The notes under the pieces are model-generated. The model saw nothing but the letters and a program-made list of their open reading frames with translations, did no database searches and was not told where the DNA came from. DNA of 64,000 nucleotides from Cristatella mucedo (Eukaryota; Bryozoa; Phylactolaemata; Cristatellidae), in assembly GCA_009760855.2 (NCBI GenBank), contig WPIO01000033.1, positions 280,001-344,000 on the forward strand. The letters run 5' to 3'. Position 1 is the stretch's first letter; every line of letters begins with the position of its first letter. Of this stretch, positions 12,214-52,028 are shown one piece after another. Position numbers and translations under genes: made by a program.

Positions 12214-12352
12214 GAGCTGGTTTGGTCTAGAGGTTAAGCTGCTCGCCCCGACGAAGGTCTGGCTGAGGTCGTGGGCTCGAGCCCCGAGTCATAGTTGTGA
12301 AGTGCCTGAATATAGATTAAGCTCTCTTGGGGCGCTATGAAAATGAATTATA
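12214..12352 (+). mobile_element. SINE-A copy
   Basis: Head GAGCTGGTTTGGTCTAGAGG (box A-like), box B GTGGGCTCGAGCCCCG, then tail GAAGTGCCTGAATATAGATT...TTGGGGCGCTATG. The tail parallels the LINE-A 3' end base for base over long stretches. Confidence 0.8.
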
Positions 12353-13084
12353 AGTGAATGAATTGTATTTTATTTATCTGACTAGTGGGTGCAATGACGC
12401 GATAGAGTAAGGAGTCCTTGCGAGCGGTGAGTCGACACGAAGGGACGCATGGGGCCCAACAGGCGCGCTCATGGACTTCCTTCGATTACCTTGATTATGG
12501 AGATGTCAAGATCGGGCCGCTCTTTGACTTAATCTGTCTATGCAAACTTTCTGGCCCCGTTGCTCTGCTTGCATCCAGCTTTGAGCTCTTTGGGCTTAGT
12601 GCTTACACGAGGTTCGCAAATGTGATTGGTTCGTTAATGCACGTGAAGATCTTAGAGAGCTTATTCACTAGGAATTTATTTACACTTCGCATAAATGCAA
12701 AAGTCTGTTTAACGCATTTACGTTTCCTCTTCTTCTGTCGATCGTGCTTACAATCGCAGGCACCGCTAGGTAGAATATTCGAATACAAGTTTATCGACCC
12801 TCTAAATGGTGTGGCACCGCAGTTGGTGCTGAGCATGAGCACCGCATAACTAAAGAACCACGTTACACCAAAAATGAAGGAAGTTAGCAAATATTTACGA
12901 GAGAAGGCTGCCCACTTCTCGCCAGAACCTTAGCAATGTTCGTTACGTATTGTACTTGACGGTACATCCAGCTCGATGACGGAAGTTATTTTGAAATTTC
13001 TGCTCGACCCCACACTCTGCATTGGGTGTCGTTAGCATTGGCTTTTCTCGCGCACTATTTATAGCTGCCGGCTCATTATCGCTG
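12353..13084. other. intergenic, nothing recognised
   Basis: A 143-codon open frame at 12418-12849 has no recognisable motif and a composition typical of chance frames. I do not call a gene here. Confidence 0.45.
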
Positions 13085-13490
13085 TTATAGCAGATAACAA
13101 CAATGATAATGCACTTGATAAAGCGACCTCAGAGAACTCAATCTCTCTCTAGGCGCTTTGCATTTGCTGCAAAGGGAAATGCTATTGAATGGTGAGTAAT
13201 ATCATGCTTAGATAAACAACATGAATAACATGGTTAGAGGTGACATGCACAGGGTCAGCATGCAAATGTGGTTAGTGGCAGCATGCACAGTGTCAGCACG
13301 CATAAGCACATCAAGGACGAATCACAGGGACCCACTAAATGCTGTCCTAAATAGGTGTGTTTTTAAGTTCCTTTAAAATGTGGTCAAGTCCGGGGATGTT
13401 CTGACGCAAGTCGGGAGGAAGTTCCAGGCTTTGGGAGCATACGAACTAAACGCACGGTCCCCAGAGGATTAGAGGTTCGTACGAGGTGTG
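13085..13490 (-). mobile_element. LINE-A 3' fragment upstream of gene B
   Basis: Minus-strand copy carrying the end of the ORF (GDRAF-type region), the TGCATGCTG-repeat 3' UTR, the dyad (TAAAGCGACC...GGCGCTTTG on the plus strand) and a short decayed tail. Its far end is about 200 bp from the gene B TATA box. Confidence 0.82.
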
Positions 13491-13695
13491 TCATTAGCTC
13501 AGCTGGCTCCGTACTATTGTCTATTAATTTCGATCTCGCCGCAACCGGCAAAGAGGGCGCAATTGGCTATTGCACATATCTCCCACCAAATCGCCTTAGA
13601 GTGCTCCGAATAGGCGGCGGGCGTCTTTTGGACAGATAGGTGATGCGCGCTATTCAGCAACCCTTATCTTTGTCTCGGGTCTCACCTACCGCAAC

Positions 13696-13743
13696 TATAT
13701 AAGCAGCTCGCGGCGCTAGCTCTCGGCGGCGGCGCTAGCTCTC
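13696..13743 (+). promoter_or_regulatory. TATA box and duplicated 14-mer of gene B
   Basis: TATATAAG occupies 13696-13703, 70 nt upstream of the gene B ATG. Two perfect copies of CGGCGCTAGCTCTC follow at 13711-13724 and 13730-13743, 19 bp apart, each holding the palindrome GCTAGC. They fall where transcription would begin and in the 5' UTR. TATA function follows from position; the role of the duplicated motif is unknown. Confidence 0.65.
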
Positions 13744-13772
13744 CGAGGGTCCTTCTCGACTCAGGCTCCACC

Positions 13773-26813
<13,041 letters not shown>

Positions 26814-28019
26814 GTGACATCGTACAACATTTGAACCAAAGAACCGGTCGCGAGCGATTCGTGGCGGCTTCTTTTGGAGAGCGCCTTCACTGCAGCGAGG
26901 AATTTCCCTCGAAAATCTCGCGCGAATGAGCTTGCTTTAATTATGAGTATCGGAGATCGTTTGAATTACGCCTCTGATTTGCCTAGATCGATCGATTGCA
27001 CTCTCTTCGTTAGTTGTCATTTGTCGATCGGTGGCCACGTTGCCGGACCGAGACTTGGGTAGCTGCGCCTGTGGTGGACTTTCGCGTAACCAAACGATAG
27101 ATAGTACAAAAGATGCTCGCGAGTGCGCGCGCCATAGCGTGCCTCCACGTGCTAGCGAGCGCCGGCTGGACTGGATAGCGACAGCCATGCCGTCCTCAAT
27201 TTTCCTCGCAGTCTGAGATCGGGCAGGTTTGTCACAGCCGACCCAAGCCGGGACTTCCCGAATCTACCGTTGGTGGTGAGGAGAAGAAGAATGCGTCGCT
27301 ACGAAAACTGAAGCGCTTTCTAGGCACTTGAACCGTGCTGGAAAGGATACGGCTGCAGTCGATCAGGACAGGAAGTTTCACGGCGAGCGGGATTTGAAGC
27401 AGAGTGCGAAGTCCAGGACAATTACCTTGCATGACATTTTCGCCACCTCCACAGCTTTTTGAGACATACCTGGCGTGGGTCTCAGTCCAGCGACGAAGTC
27501 AATGGGGGTTAAGGGGCACTTTCCTTCAAGTCTCGACAGGCGGCATCCGGGCGCCACCACGTGTGTGCATCCGTCACCCCGCCAGCAGCAGCTGCCGCAA
27601 CCAGCTTAACTACATGGTGCTGCAAACCTTCAAGCCCTGTATCCACTATGGTGGCTCGACCCTCACCCTCATAATATCTTAGGGGTTCACACGCCCGGCA
27701 ACTCTCTAGGGTTCGCCGGAAACTGACGTCCGTCGTAAATATCCACGTCGTACCCTAAGCAGTGGCCCATCCCGACTGGCTATACACCAGCGTCACCGAC
27801 GCAGGTAATGTGCGTTATGGGCATGCGCTACAAACAACAAGCGTCATTAGGATCGTAAGGATACTCGCCGTAATCTAATGGCTGCGACGCCGACACCTCA
27901 TCCGCTGCAAGCCGTGAACCTATTCATCATTAGCGCTACTGGCACCAACGCGACCACTGAAGAGATCGCTAAAAAGAGCTAGGCTTTAACAGTAGCAATT
28001 TCATAATTCCCTTCTAGCT
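26814..28019. other. gap between gene B and LINE-B
   Basis: Moderately GC-rich, with broken short frames. The right part (after about 27450) may be the decayed 5' region of the LINE-B copy that follows, but I could not match it to a domain. Confidence 0.4.
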
Positions 28020-28033
28020 GTCTAACCTTATTT

Positions 28034-28396
28034 ATGGAGGAGCTTTTGGAGTTCCTTGCTAAAACGTTTGTTGGAGAAAGACAGTTATTAATTGCTGGAG
28101 ACTTTAAATTTCAGACTGATATCCCTGGCAACGGGCAGGTCGGCTCATTTCTTGACCGTCTAGCAAACCTTGGTTTAGTTCAACACGTTAATTGTATGAC
28201 TTATACCGGCGGCCACATCCTCGATCTCTTAATTTTTAAAGACGTCTGTCCCATTGACTTTTTTGCGGGCCGGCTCACAATTTCTGACCATTGCTCAATC
28301 TCGTTTACTGATCCTGTTCGGTTGCATGCGCATGGTGAAGTCCAGTTCGTCCAGCGATGCAACTTGAAAAGCATATGTCCTAAAAAATTTGTTTAA
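28034..28396 (+). pseudogene. LINE-B endonuclease C-terminal remnant
   Basis: A 120-codon open frame with the signature blocks of AP-endonuclease-like domains of LINEs: GDF, a block ending in GGHxLDLLI and SDHCSI. The N-terminal half is absent and the frame stops before the reverse transcriptase. In active elements this domain nicks target DNA; here it is a relic. Confidence 0.72.
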
Positions 28397-30043
28397 CATG
28401 TTAATGATGCTGGTCTTACGGATCTGCACCGCGACTCGGCCGACAGTATCGATACCATCACGTGTGCAGTTAACACGAAACGGTTCACTTTTTTCTTTAG
28501 AAAAACTCCACACTTTATTGTGCCTCCATAAAGCCCCTGTGACGAAAGCAGCTGTTGAGCCGCAACCATTGACATTTCTAAAAACGTTTTGAGAAGTTTT
28601 TGCATAGAAAGTGACTACCTTACTCAAGTCTAGTTAGTCTTCTTCGGGAAGACGCCATACAATCCCCTCTTGAAGTCTTCACAAGCAGACACGATTTATT
28701 CCCACTATAGCTCAGATGTGAATCCTTCTCTTATTGAGGGATTGTTCAAAATTCTTTAAAATTGGCAACATTTTGGCGATTACCAAAAGCCTGGATTGGA
28801 TTCAGGGTTCCTCGAAAACTGTCACCCGGTTTCCCTGCTTCATTGTATGTCAAAGATTCTGGAAAAGATTTTGGCTTACCATCTTGTTAAGCATTTCGAA
28901 ATGAATTAAATGAAAATTTGTCGGGATTCAGGTGACACTTCTACACTGTTACTGGTCTCCTCTACGTGATAGACGATATCCTACGAGCAATGATGACGGA
29001 AATGTTACTTCCCAGGCCCTGCTAGATCTATCAGCTGCCCAAGACACGGTTACAACCGCGACGTGTGGCTTCCACGTCCGGACAGAGCTAGGCCGGAAAC
29101 ATTGAGCTAGTAACGGTGCTAGTCTCAGCCAAAGCCCAACCAACATTGGTGACGCCTGAAGCTTGTATCAAGGCTAGCGGCTGCTAGGTGCAGCAACATT
29201 GGACACAGATAAGCGAACGGTCACGAAACACAGCAGTGCCTATAACAGTGTACCTATAACAGTGTGCCTATAACTTAGCGTTACAAGTCAATAACCTTAA
29301 AGTAGACTAATCTGCGGAACAGCAACAGAGAGCTACAGGCACTCAACAGCAGCAAAGCCGTACTCTTACGTCTCCGTGGGTTAGAGCTCAAATCACCTCA
29401 AATGCTGAATGCTCAACTCCGAAAGCAAAACCGATTGCCTTTCTCATTACGCTGGCTTTCATGCAGCCTTGGCCGTACGTTATGACATTATCAGTTCCAA
29501 CCCAATGAAATTCAGGAACCGCGAACAATCAGTTTCAGTCATACTTGCTGATTTAGCTCACTGACTTCTCAACACTCTTGATCACGATATCCTACTTGAG
29601 CAATTGAGAACAACATTTATGATCAGGCAGTGGTCTTGTTCAAATCGTACCACTCAAATTGTGTTCAATCCGTAGCCTGGTGGTCAAATTTCATCCACCA
29701 GACCAGTCACCAGTGGATTCCACAGTAGACGACTTCTTTGCTGTTCCCTATTTATAACGAGCCTCTGGGGAAATAATACGGTCCCGTGGGATCGGTTATC
29801 ACTTCTATGCTGACGCTGCCGGAATTCGTCAATTAAATCGTCGGAAACTGCTGGAACGACTAATAAACAGAATTCTCGCCCTGCAGATATTCGATCCTGG
29901 TTTCTGCGAATTTCCTTAATTAAACTTACTGATGGGGAAATCCTCCTCGTGCTCATAGAACATACCAAGCGTTTGGGTGGGCTAAGAGATTTTTCCCTTC
30001 TAATTTGTGACTTTGTAGTGCTACTTTCCTCTTGCAACAGGAA

Positions 30044-30703
30044 AACTGCTTGCTGGTCTACCGGCATGTGCAATCAGGCGATTACAGCTGGTGCAAAACT
30101 CTGCAGCTAGGCTTGTCTGTTGTGAGCGTCGCAGTTACCACATCACACCACTTCTCGCCGACCTGCGCTGGCTACCAGTGAAGCAACGGATCGACTTCAA
30201 GGTTTTGTCGCTCATTTTTAGGTCACTTCATTCTTTGGCTCCAGCCTATCTCTTAGACATACTACCCCACCAGGCCAAGCATCGTATCACCCGCTTTTCT
30301 GAAACCAACTGTTCACTAATACCTCCTACAAACCTCAAATCATTTGGAGACCGTGCATTTAGTCCGTGTGCTCCCAAAGCCTGAAACTCCCTCCCGACTT
30401 GCGTCTGAACATCCCCTGACTTGACCACATTTAAAAAGAGCGTAAAAACATACCAAAAGTCCCTCTGATTCGTCCTTGATGTGCTTATGCGTGCTGACAC
30501 TGTTCATGCTGCCACTAACCACATTTGCATGCTGACCCTGTGCATGTCACCCCTAACCATATTACTCCTGTTGTTTATCAAGCATGATATTACTCACTAT
30601 TCAATCGCCTTTACCTTTGCAGCAAATGTAAAGCGCCTAGAGAGATGGAGTTCTCTGAGGGCGCTTTATCAAGTGCATTATTATTATTATTATTATCATC
30701 ATT
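30044..30703 (+). mobile_element. LINE-A inserted in LINE-B copy 1
   Basis: Starts at CTGCTTGCTGGTCTACCGGC, covers the last part of the LINE-A ORF (ITPLLADLRWLPVKQRIDFK, open to 30384), 3' UTR, dyad and (ATT)n tail at 30677-30697. LINE-B sequence lies on both sides, so this is a 5'-truncated later insertion. Confidence 0.85.
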
Positions 30704-31690
30704 ATTTACGTGTCCTTTTTTGCAGCTGCCAAAATTTTGAAGTCTCATTGAATAGACTTACTCCGGAGCTAGCCACTAAGTTCGACACTTCCCTAAGATT
30801 AGAGAGTATCTATCAAGGTGGCTTGCCTGAAATTTTAACTTGCTCCCTTTTTCCGCCTAGGTAGGTTCCCTCTGGCTGGGCTACACAAAAATCATTAAGC
30901 CTCTGAAGGTTGTTATGAGTATGGTTGCAAAGGTAGTCGACAAACCAAAAACGGTAAGGCCATGAGTCTCCTTTGCAGCCCGAGGTGCGATGGCATCTGA
31001 TCTACCGAAGAATGCTGAGAGCAAAATAGCTATGCAGTGACATATATTCACCGGATGCCGCCTTCTGTGGCACACACACTCAAGATGTTCTGATCTGCTA
31101 CTTCCATACTACTTATATCCTTCTCATAGATCTTCCTCGACTTCCTTGCTGACTCAGCTGTCAGTCTCACTTTTTCTTTTTTTGCGGAATATGAAGTCTT
31201 CTGGCTACCGCATCAGCACCGAAAGACGCCTAGACTTTGAAGCATCACTGCTGATTCAGTTTCAGCTTCAGCCTGTTCTCGCCCTCAGGTCCTGTGTGGA
31301 CAATAAATTAGCTGTTCCATTCCTCCGCTTAAAGACCGTTGGCGACAGAAGCTTTAGCTCTGCAGGTCATAGACTGTGGAGCTTGCTTCTACGATTCTTA
31401 CGCAACGACAAATACTCTCCTACTGCCGACTATGGCTCATCCTTTTCAGCGGTCTTGAGCTGCTACTTCCATGCTACTCACTACATCAACTGCTCTCCTG
31501 ACTCTGCTATGCTTACCTCTTTCTCTTTGTTGCGTGAGACGAAGTCTGTTGGCTACCGAATGCGTGCCGAAAGCCACTTAGGCTGTGAGTTCGCTATACA
31601 AAACTCTCCTGCGTAACACCCATATGGTCTTTATGACTTTGTGGAGTTACAGACGGAGATACAAAGATTAACAAAGAAATAACGCACTCT

Positions 31691-32974
31691 AGAAAAATCT
31701 CCGGCGCAACACCCACTTCGTTTATTTGGCTTTCTTGAGTTAGCGACGAAGGTGTATATATACGTACATACATCGAGAGTTCCGTTTTTATTAGACACTG
31801 CTGGGAAGCTACCTAAATGAAGTTAATTCCTCGTTTACGAGACCAAATCCTGAAACATTCTCTCTGTAGCCGCTGTAAGCAGTCAAGTCGAGCCGTTTCA
31901 CTCAGCGCCTGTGCAGCATGCGGAAGTCGCAGTGCGACAGTGCACCCGGGATTTTTATGAGCTGTACAGTTCCTCATTCATTTTCGCTTACTAGACTGTA
32001 GTCAAGCGGTACAATTGCGGTCTACTTGTGTGTACGTCGTCAAAATATTGGGCATATGCTGGTAGGCACGATGCCACGGCATGAACAGCAGTGATCGCTG
32101 TGCGAAGTGCTAGCGAATCGCTGTGACCGGCAGTGGGCGCTCCAACGAGCCACCTAACGCACGCACAAAGGCAAGTCTGACGCAAAGCTATTTAACTGCT
32201 ATTTACCTCTACGCATTCAGGTATTCGGAAAGAGGTTCCGAAAACGTCAGCAGCTCGTTTCAATTTCGAGCAGATTGCTTCATATCTCGTGCGAGAGATT
32301 CAGGTATCAACGAAATTTAATTCGAGCCATCTCGAGACGAACTTGACTGTAGAGTAGAATCTCTGAGCATGCAACGGGTTTCTTATTCTATCAAAAAGTG
32401 CAATATCATTCGTTATTTTTATGTCAAATCGCCTCATTCAGCTTCTCGGCCAAGTCAAGTCAGAGATTGAAACTTACTTGCAACCTCAACCTGGACTGCA
32501 GTCATGCGCGACATACTGATACTGAATTAAAAAGCAAAAGCACTCGGATAGACTGATAGTTCATCCACCTTTTCTTAATTTGGTGTGCACAAGATGTGCC
32601 GACCACGCAACAAGATGCTTTATAGAAAGCTAACAATGCAAGTCAGATCCTCACAACTAAGCAGTATTTCAAATTCTTTTAAAGCCATCTGAAGGGCAGA
32701 AAAAGTGGCGTATAGTTGGCGTGAAATATTTTATCAAGATAGCGTACTTTTGGCACTATATATCTTAAGAAATGGCATATTATTGGCATGAGCGATTTTT
32801 GAAATTAGCATATGGAATTCAGATCAAACGATGCTTGCCGACGCTGCAGTCTTCCCAAAAACCCAGCAATCCTAACCCGTGGATTCCGTGCACTTTTTTT
32901 AATGACAACAATATTTGAACCCAGCGATTGAGCACATTCAGTGCCATGCCTTTCCGGTAGCCAAGCCTGGCTCT
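31691..32974. other. unassigned stretch downstream of gene C
   Basis: No recognised coding frame or repeat. It would hold the 3' UTR and terminator of gene C on the minus strand. Confidence 0.45.
32898..32903 (-). terminator. possible ATTAAA polyadenylation signal of gene C
   Basis: ATTAAA on the minus strand 72 nt past the gene C stop codon. It is the common variant of AATAAA; use is inferred. Confidence 0.35.
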
Positions 32975-48108
<15,134 letters not shown>

Positions 48109-49307
48109 CGTATGGTCAGCGTCGTAGGCGTCCGTGTCGGTCAATGCATGCAGCAGATGCGCGCTTGCGCCTAATTGTGGCTGCCGGAGCCGACTGTAAG
48201 AAGAAATATGCTGACTGATAGCAGTAATCGTAAGTATGAGCTTAGCAGCAGTTGGCACCAACAAAGGGCGATTAAACGCAAGCACACAGCGGTGACGTTG
48301 ACGTCAGCTTGTAAGCGTTAGCCCCTGCTTTGTGGCGATTTCCGCCCAAAGATTGACTATTACGACATTGTGTAAATTTAAGTGCTGTAGCTTCGGCATG
48401 GCATGGCCAAGTCCTGCGGCCTGACATATGATCCGCGTGTGTGGGAATCCCTATTAGGTTGAATTAGGTAGAGACAAGCCAGAAGCCGCTAACTTCCTCA
48501 ATCTGAAGCAGGTAAATATCAAGCGCTCTCCTGCATTGAATACTGTCTTTGGCTTTAGACATCAACGGAATGATCGTATCGATGCTCTGATTGAATTTAG
48601 CGAACGCTGCTGTCTCTGACGCATGCAAGCGGCTAACAGTTAGAACGAAATTCGCATGGAAACGTTTGTAGTTACAAATGATATGGTCAAACTTGGGTAA
48701 CTTTTTTAAGCAGTGCTTTAGACGCCGCCTTGCTGCATGCTGCCCGGCGTGACGGTCGACTCCCGCGTCAGTATGTCACGTGACTATCGGCTCAGATCGC
48801 CCTGCTCTCCGCGAGAGCAGAGAGCCGGGCGAGAGGGACGTACAGCAGAGCAAGCAGCACTGAGAAGCACCTGCTCAAACTCACAGCTGATGTTATGCGA
48901 GCGGAGGCCGCAGCTTATCGGCTACCTCAGCTACGTCGGCGGCGGCTCGCGTAATCTTAGTGGGAAAGACAACGTGCTGCTTTCGATTGCAATTTGTGTG
49001 ACCTGGAAGAAATACCTATTAGGCGGTTGACCGGATGTACCTTCTAGCCGTGGGTCGGTTTGGTAAGCAATAAGTAGCACCGGCAATGTGCGGCGAGAAG
49101 TACCGATTGAGGAACAACTTCACGCTCCATATCTAGAGCACGGTCGATCTTAAATATCCCAAGTCGATGGGCAAAGAGCCAAAGGTAGCTCGAAATTGAC
49201 CACCAAAGTCTGCGAGATGATGGTGGATGAATGATGGACTGAATATCCAGAAACAGTCGTACTAGTTGACCAGCGTCTCAAAACGTGCTAACTTGAGACT
49301 TTACATA
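48109..49307. other. region upstream of gene C
   Basis: Would contain the gene C promoter (minus strand). No TATA motif at the usual distance and no repeat recognised; somewhat GC-richer near 48730-48960. Confidence 0.4.
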
Positions 49308-49368
49308 TATGTGTGTGTGTGTGTGCGTGTGTGTGTGTGTGTGTGAGTGTGTGTATGTGTGTGTGTTT

Positions 49369-49425
<57 letters not shown>
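49308..49425 (+). repeat. (GT)n microsatellite
   Basis: Interrupted GT repeat of about 115 bp, directly left of the SINE-A palindrome. Confidence 0.95.
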
Positions 49426-49426
<1 letters not shown>

Positions 49427-49434
49427 CTGAGGTC

Positions 49435-49595
49435 GCTGGTTTGGCCCAGTGGTTAAGGTGCTCGCCCCGACTAAGGTAAAGGTGAATGGATTTGATGACT
49501 GAGGTCATGGGCTCGGGCTCGGGCTCGGGCCTCGTGGCATATGTGAAGCAGCTGAACAAAGGTTAAGTTTTCTTAGGGTGCTATGCAAATGAGTT
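49435..49595 (+). mobile_element. SINE-A copy, left arm of palindrome
   Basis: Full-looking copy: GCTGGTTTGGCCCAGTGG head, three GGGCTC units at box B, tail GAAGCAGCTGAACAAAGG and CTTAGGGTGCTATGCAAATG. Pairs with the copy at 49619-49773. Confidence 0.88.
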
Positions 49596-49618
49596 AAATA
49601 TTTATATTTTATATATAT

Positions 49619-49773
49619 AATTCATTTGCATAGCACCCTAAGAAAACCTAATCTTTGTTCAGCTGCTTCACATATGCCACGGGGCCCGAGCCCGAGCCCA
49701 TGACCTCAGTCATCAAATCCATTCACCTTTACCTTAGTCGGGGCGAGCACCTTAACCACTGGGCCAAACCAGC
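49619..49773 (-). mobile_element. SINE-A copy, right arm of palindrome
   Basis: Reverse complement of the left arm with about four mismatches and one missing 6-bp GGGCTC unit; spacer of 23 AT-rich bases. Confidence 0.88.
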
Positions 49774-51354
49774 GAAGTTTGGGCTTTCTAATAAGCTACT
49801 GACACCTTCTATCCAGATTCCTTGGGCAGTTGTAGTTAAATAATGAGGCAATTTACAATTACTTTTGGCTAGTGCAGCAATACGGCAATCCGGCTGAAAT
49901 AGTCATTTTCTCGGGCAATTTTTTTTAAATTTTGGTCATAAATAATTGAAAAGTGTCGAGTCACTAATACAATTATGTGACACTTACTGCTTTTTGGTAA
50001 TTCATATTCTTTCTGTATCTTTAAGTCTTTGTAAATTGGCTGATGCTTCTGTTTTCATTGTTATCAATATACGCTTCAATCTTGTAAATCCCTCACACAA
50101 CTGCTCTGCTCGGGATATTTAATCAGACAAGCAGTGACCACTTTAAAGTTAAGTGGAAAATCTGCAAAACTCCTTTAAATGCAGCCTAGCACAGTAATTT
50201 ATTGGAGATTATGTCTATTGTGAGCTATTATTATTTATATATATTATAGCTCTATTCGATCATGCCTTCGATATGATGCCTTGGTGGTGCACTCTTCAAA
50301 GATCAGAATACACTGGTGAAAGCGCTCACCTTACACTTCTGAGTAAGCTCCCATTTTCGCTTGAATTTTCCAATATGGGCATCAAGAATGTGGACTTTGC
50401 AGAAGATCTTGCAGCCCATTAATTAATTGATATTTGTGAGATCCTGAATCAGCTGCAGATAGTTTTAATCATTGTGGTTTTCCAGAAAGCTGTGAGTCAC
50501 TGTAATAAAACTGTTCCAAGCCGCTTTTACGTCATGTTCGGTTTTTCTTGGTGAATTCGTGAATTCCTCACCCTTAATGTGGTCCCATGAAGGTTCCAGA
50601 TTTGAGTTTCGCTTCCAACCGCTGTGGAAAAGACACGTTTGAGGCACTTGAAAGCTGCTGACTTGTGGTCTAGGGCTGACGTATATTTCTTGGTGGAGCC
50701 TAACTTGATATGCAGTGGCAATGTGAGTAGCTTTCACGGGTCTCCCAATGGCTCAAATTGATGGCATTCTTCCCTTCAGAGAATTAAGTCAGTTGCAGAA
50801 TGCCCTTTGCGACATCGCGCCTTAGAACCCCGCTGTCTCATTGGCAGAGAAAACTGAAAAAATGTGTGAAACCACATTGCAAGCTCATCAGAAATGATAT
50901 GATTTATTTTAAAATCCTAAAGACTTCCTAGCTATAGTCACCACATTGCAAGGCACTTCGCACTACAGTGACACTTGTGTATTCCTTTTTGATGTGCTCA
51001 GAGTGAGTCATAGTGGGTGAGACGTAGTGAAAGGGGTACCTGTTACCCGCATGGAGCACGTCTGCTTTGAGGCTTATTAAATAACATTCACGAGCTTGCG
51101 CCATTCGCTCGGGTTACAGGCAACTCCTTATCTTACAATAGTCCCGCTGTGTTGCAGAAGCGTAGCACATCTTTCCGACTGAAGAAGCTAAATGAAACTG
51201 GTAGCTCTTACTCTGATTTTATTTTCCTCTAATTTTTATCTGGAAATGTCGGCCGTTTGAGCCTAGATGTAAGAAGCTGTTCAGATTTGTGATGCCAATT
51301 TATAAAATCCAATCGCATATACGTCGTTCTTGCAGGAGAGCTATGGCTTTCACA
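49774..51354. other. intergenic, nothing recognised
   Basis: AT-leaning DNA with short chance frames only (for example 50465-50737 minus). Confidence 0.45.
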
Positions 51355-51581
51355 ACTTATGCGTGCTGACACTGTGCATGCTGCCACTAACCACATTTGC
51401 ATGCTGACCGTGTGCATGTCACCCCTAACCATGTTATTCATTCTGTTTGTTTTTCTAGCATGATTTTACTTACCATTTAATTGCATTTCCCTTTGCAGCA
51501 AATGTAAAGCGCCTACAAAGAGATTAAATTCTCTGAGGGCGCTTTATCAAGTACATTATTATTGTTATTATTATTATTACA
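51355..51581 (+). mobile_element. LINE-A 3' end
   Basis: TGCGTGCTGACACTGTGCAT 3' UTR, dyad TAAAGCGCCTACAAAGAGAT ... GAGGGCGCTTTATC and (ATT)n tail. 5'-truncated in the 3' UTR. Confidence 0.87.
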
Positions 51582-51632
51582 ACTCAGCCGAAATCCGCGA
51601 CATGCATCGAACCTTCCTCGCTGTTTGATTTA

Positions 51633-52028
<396 letters not shown>

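Larger units (their letters stand above)
28020..31690 (+). mobile_element. LINE-B copy 1, decayed and interrupted
   Basis: A non-LTR retrotransposon in many pieces. 28034-28396 reads the C-terminal part of an APE-type endonuclease (LLIAGDFKFQ, GGHILDLLI, ISDHCSISF). Around 29500-29640 DNA matches the reverse transcriptase region of the better copy at 39314-40560 (the DLSAAFDTIDHDV area), with stops and frameshifts. 30044-30703 is an inserted LINE-A. LINE-B resumes near 30714, shows a 3'-end piece at 31095-31250 and a second overlapping piece at 31255-31690 that ends in the CTGTGAGTTCGCTATACAAA 3' region. It is inactive by decay. Confidence 0.78.

Noticed and set aside
12418-12849. A 143-codon frame as a possible gene
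   Set aside because: No motif, no splice context, ordinary chance composition.
13491-13560. tRNA-like TTAGCTCAGCTGG before gene B
   Set aside because: No matching stems for a tRNA and no clear box B; too short to call a SINE.
27404-27682. Open frame between gene B and LINE-B
   Set aside because: No recognisable domain; perhaps a decayed LINE-B 5' region, but not supportable as a gene.
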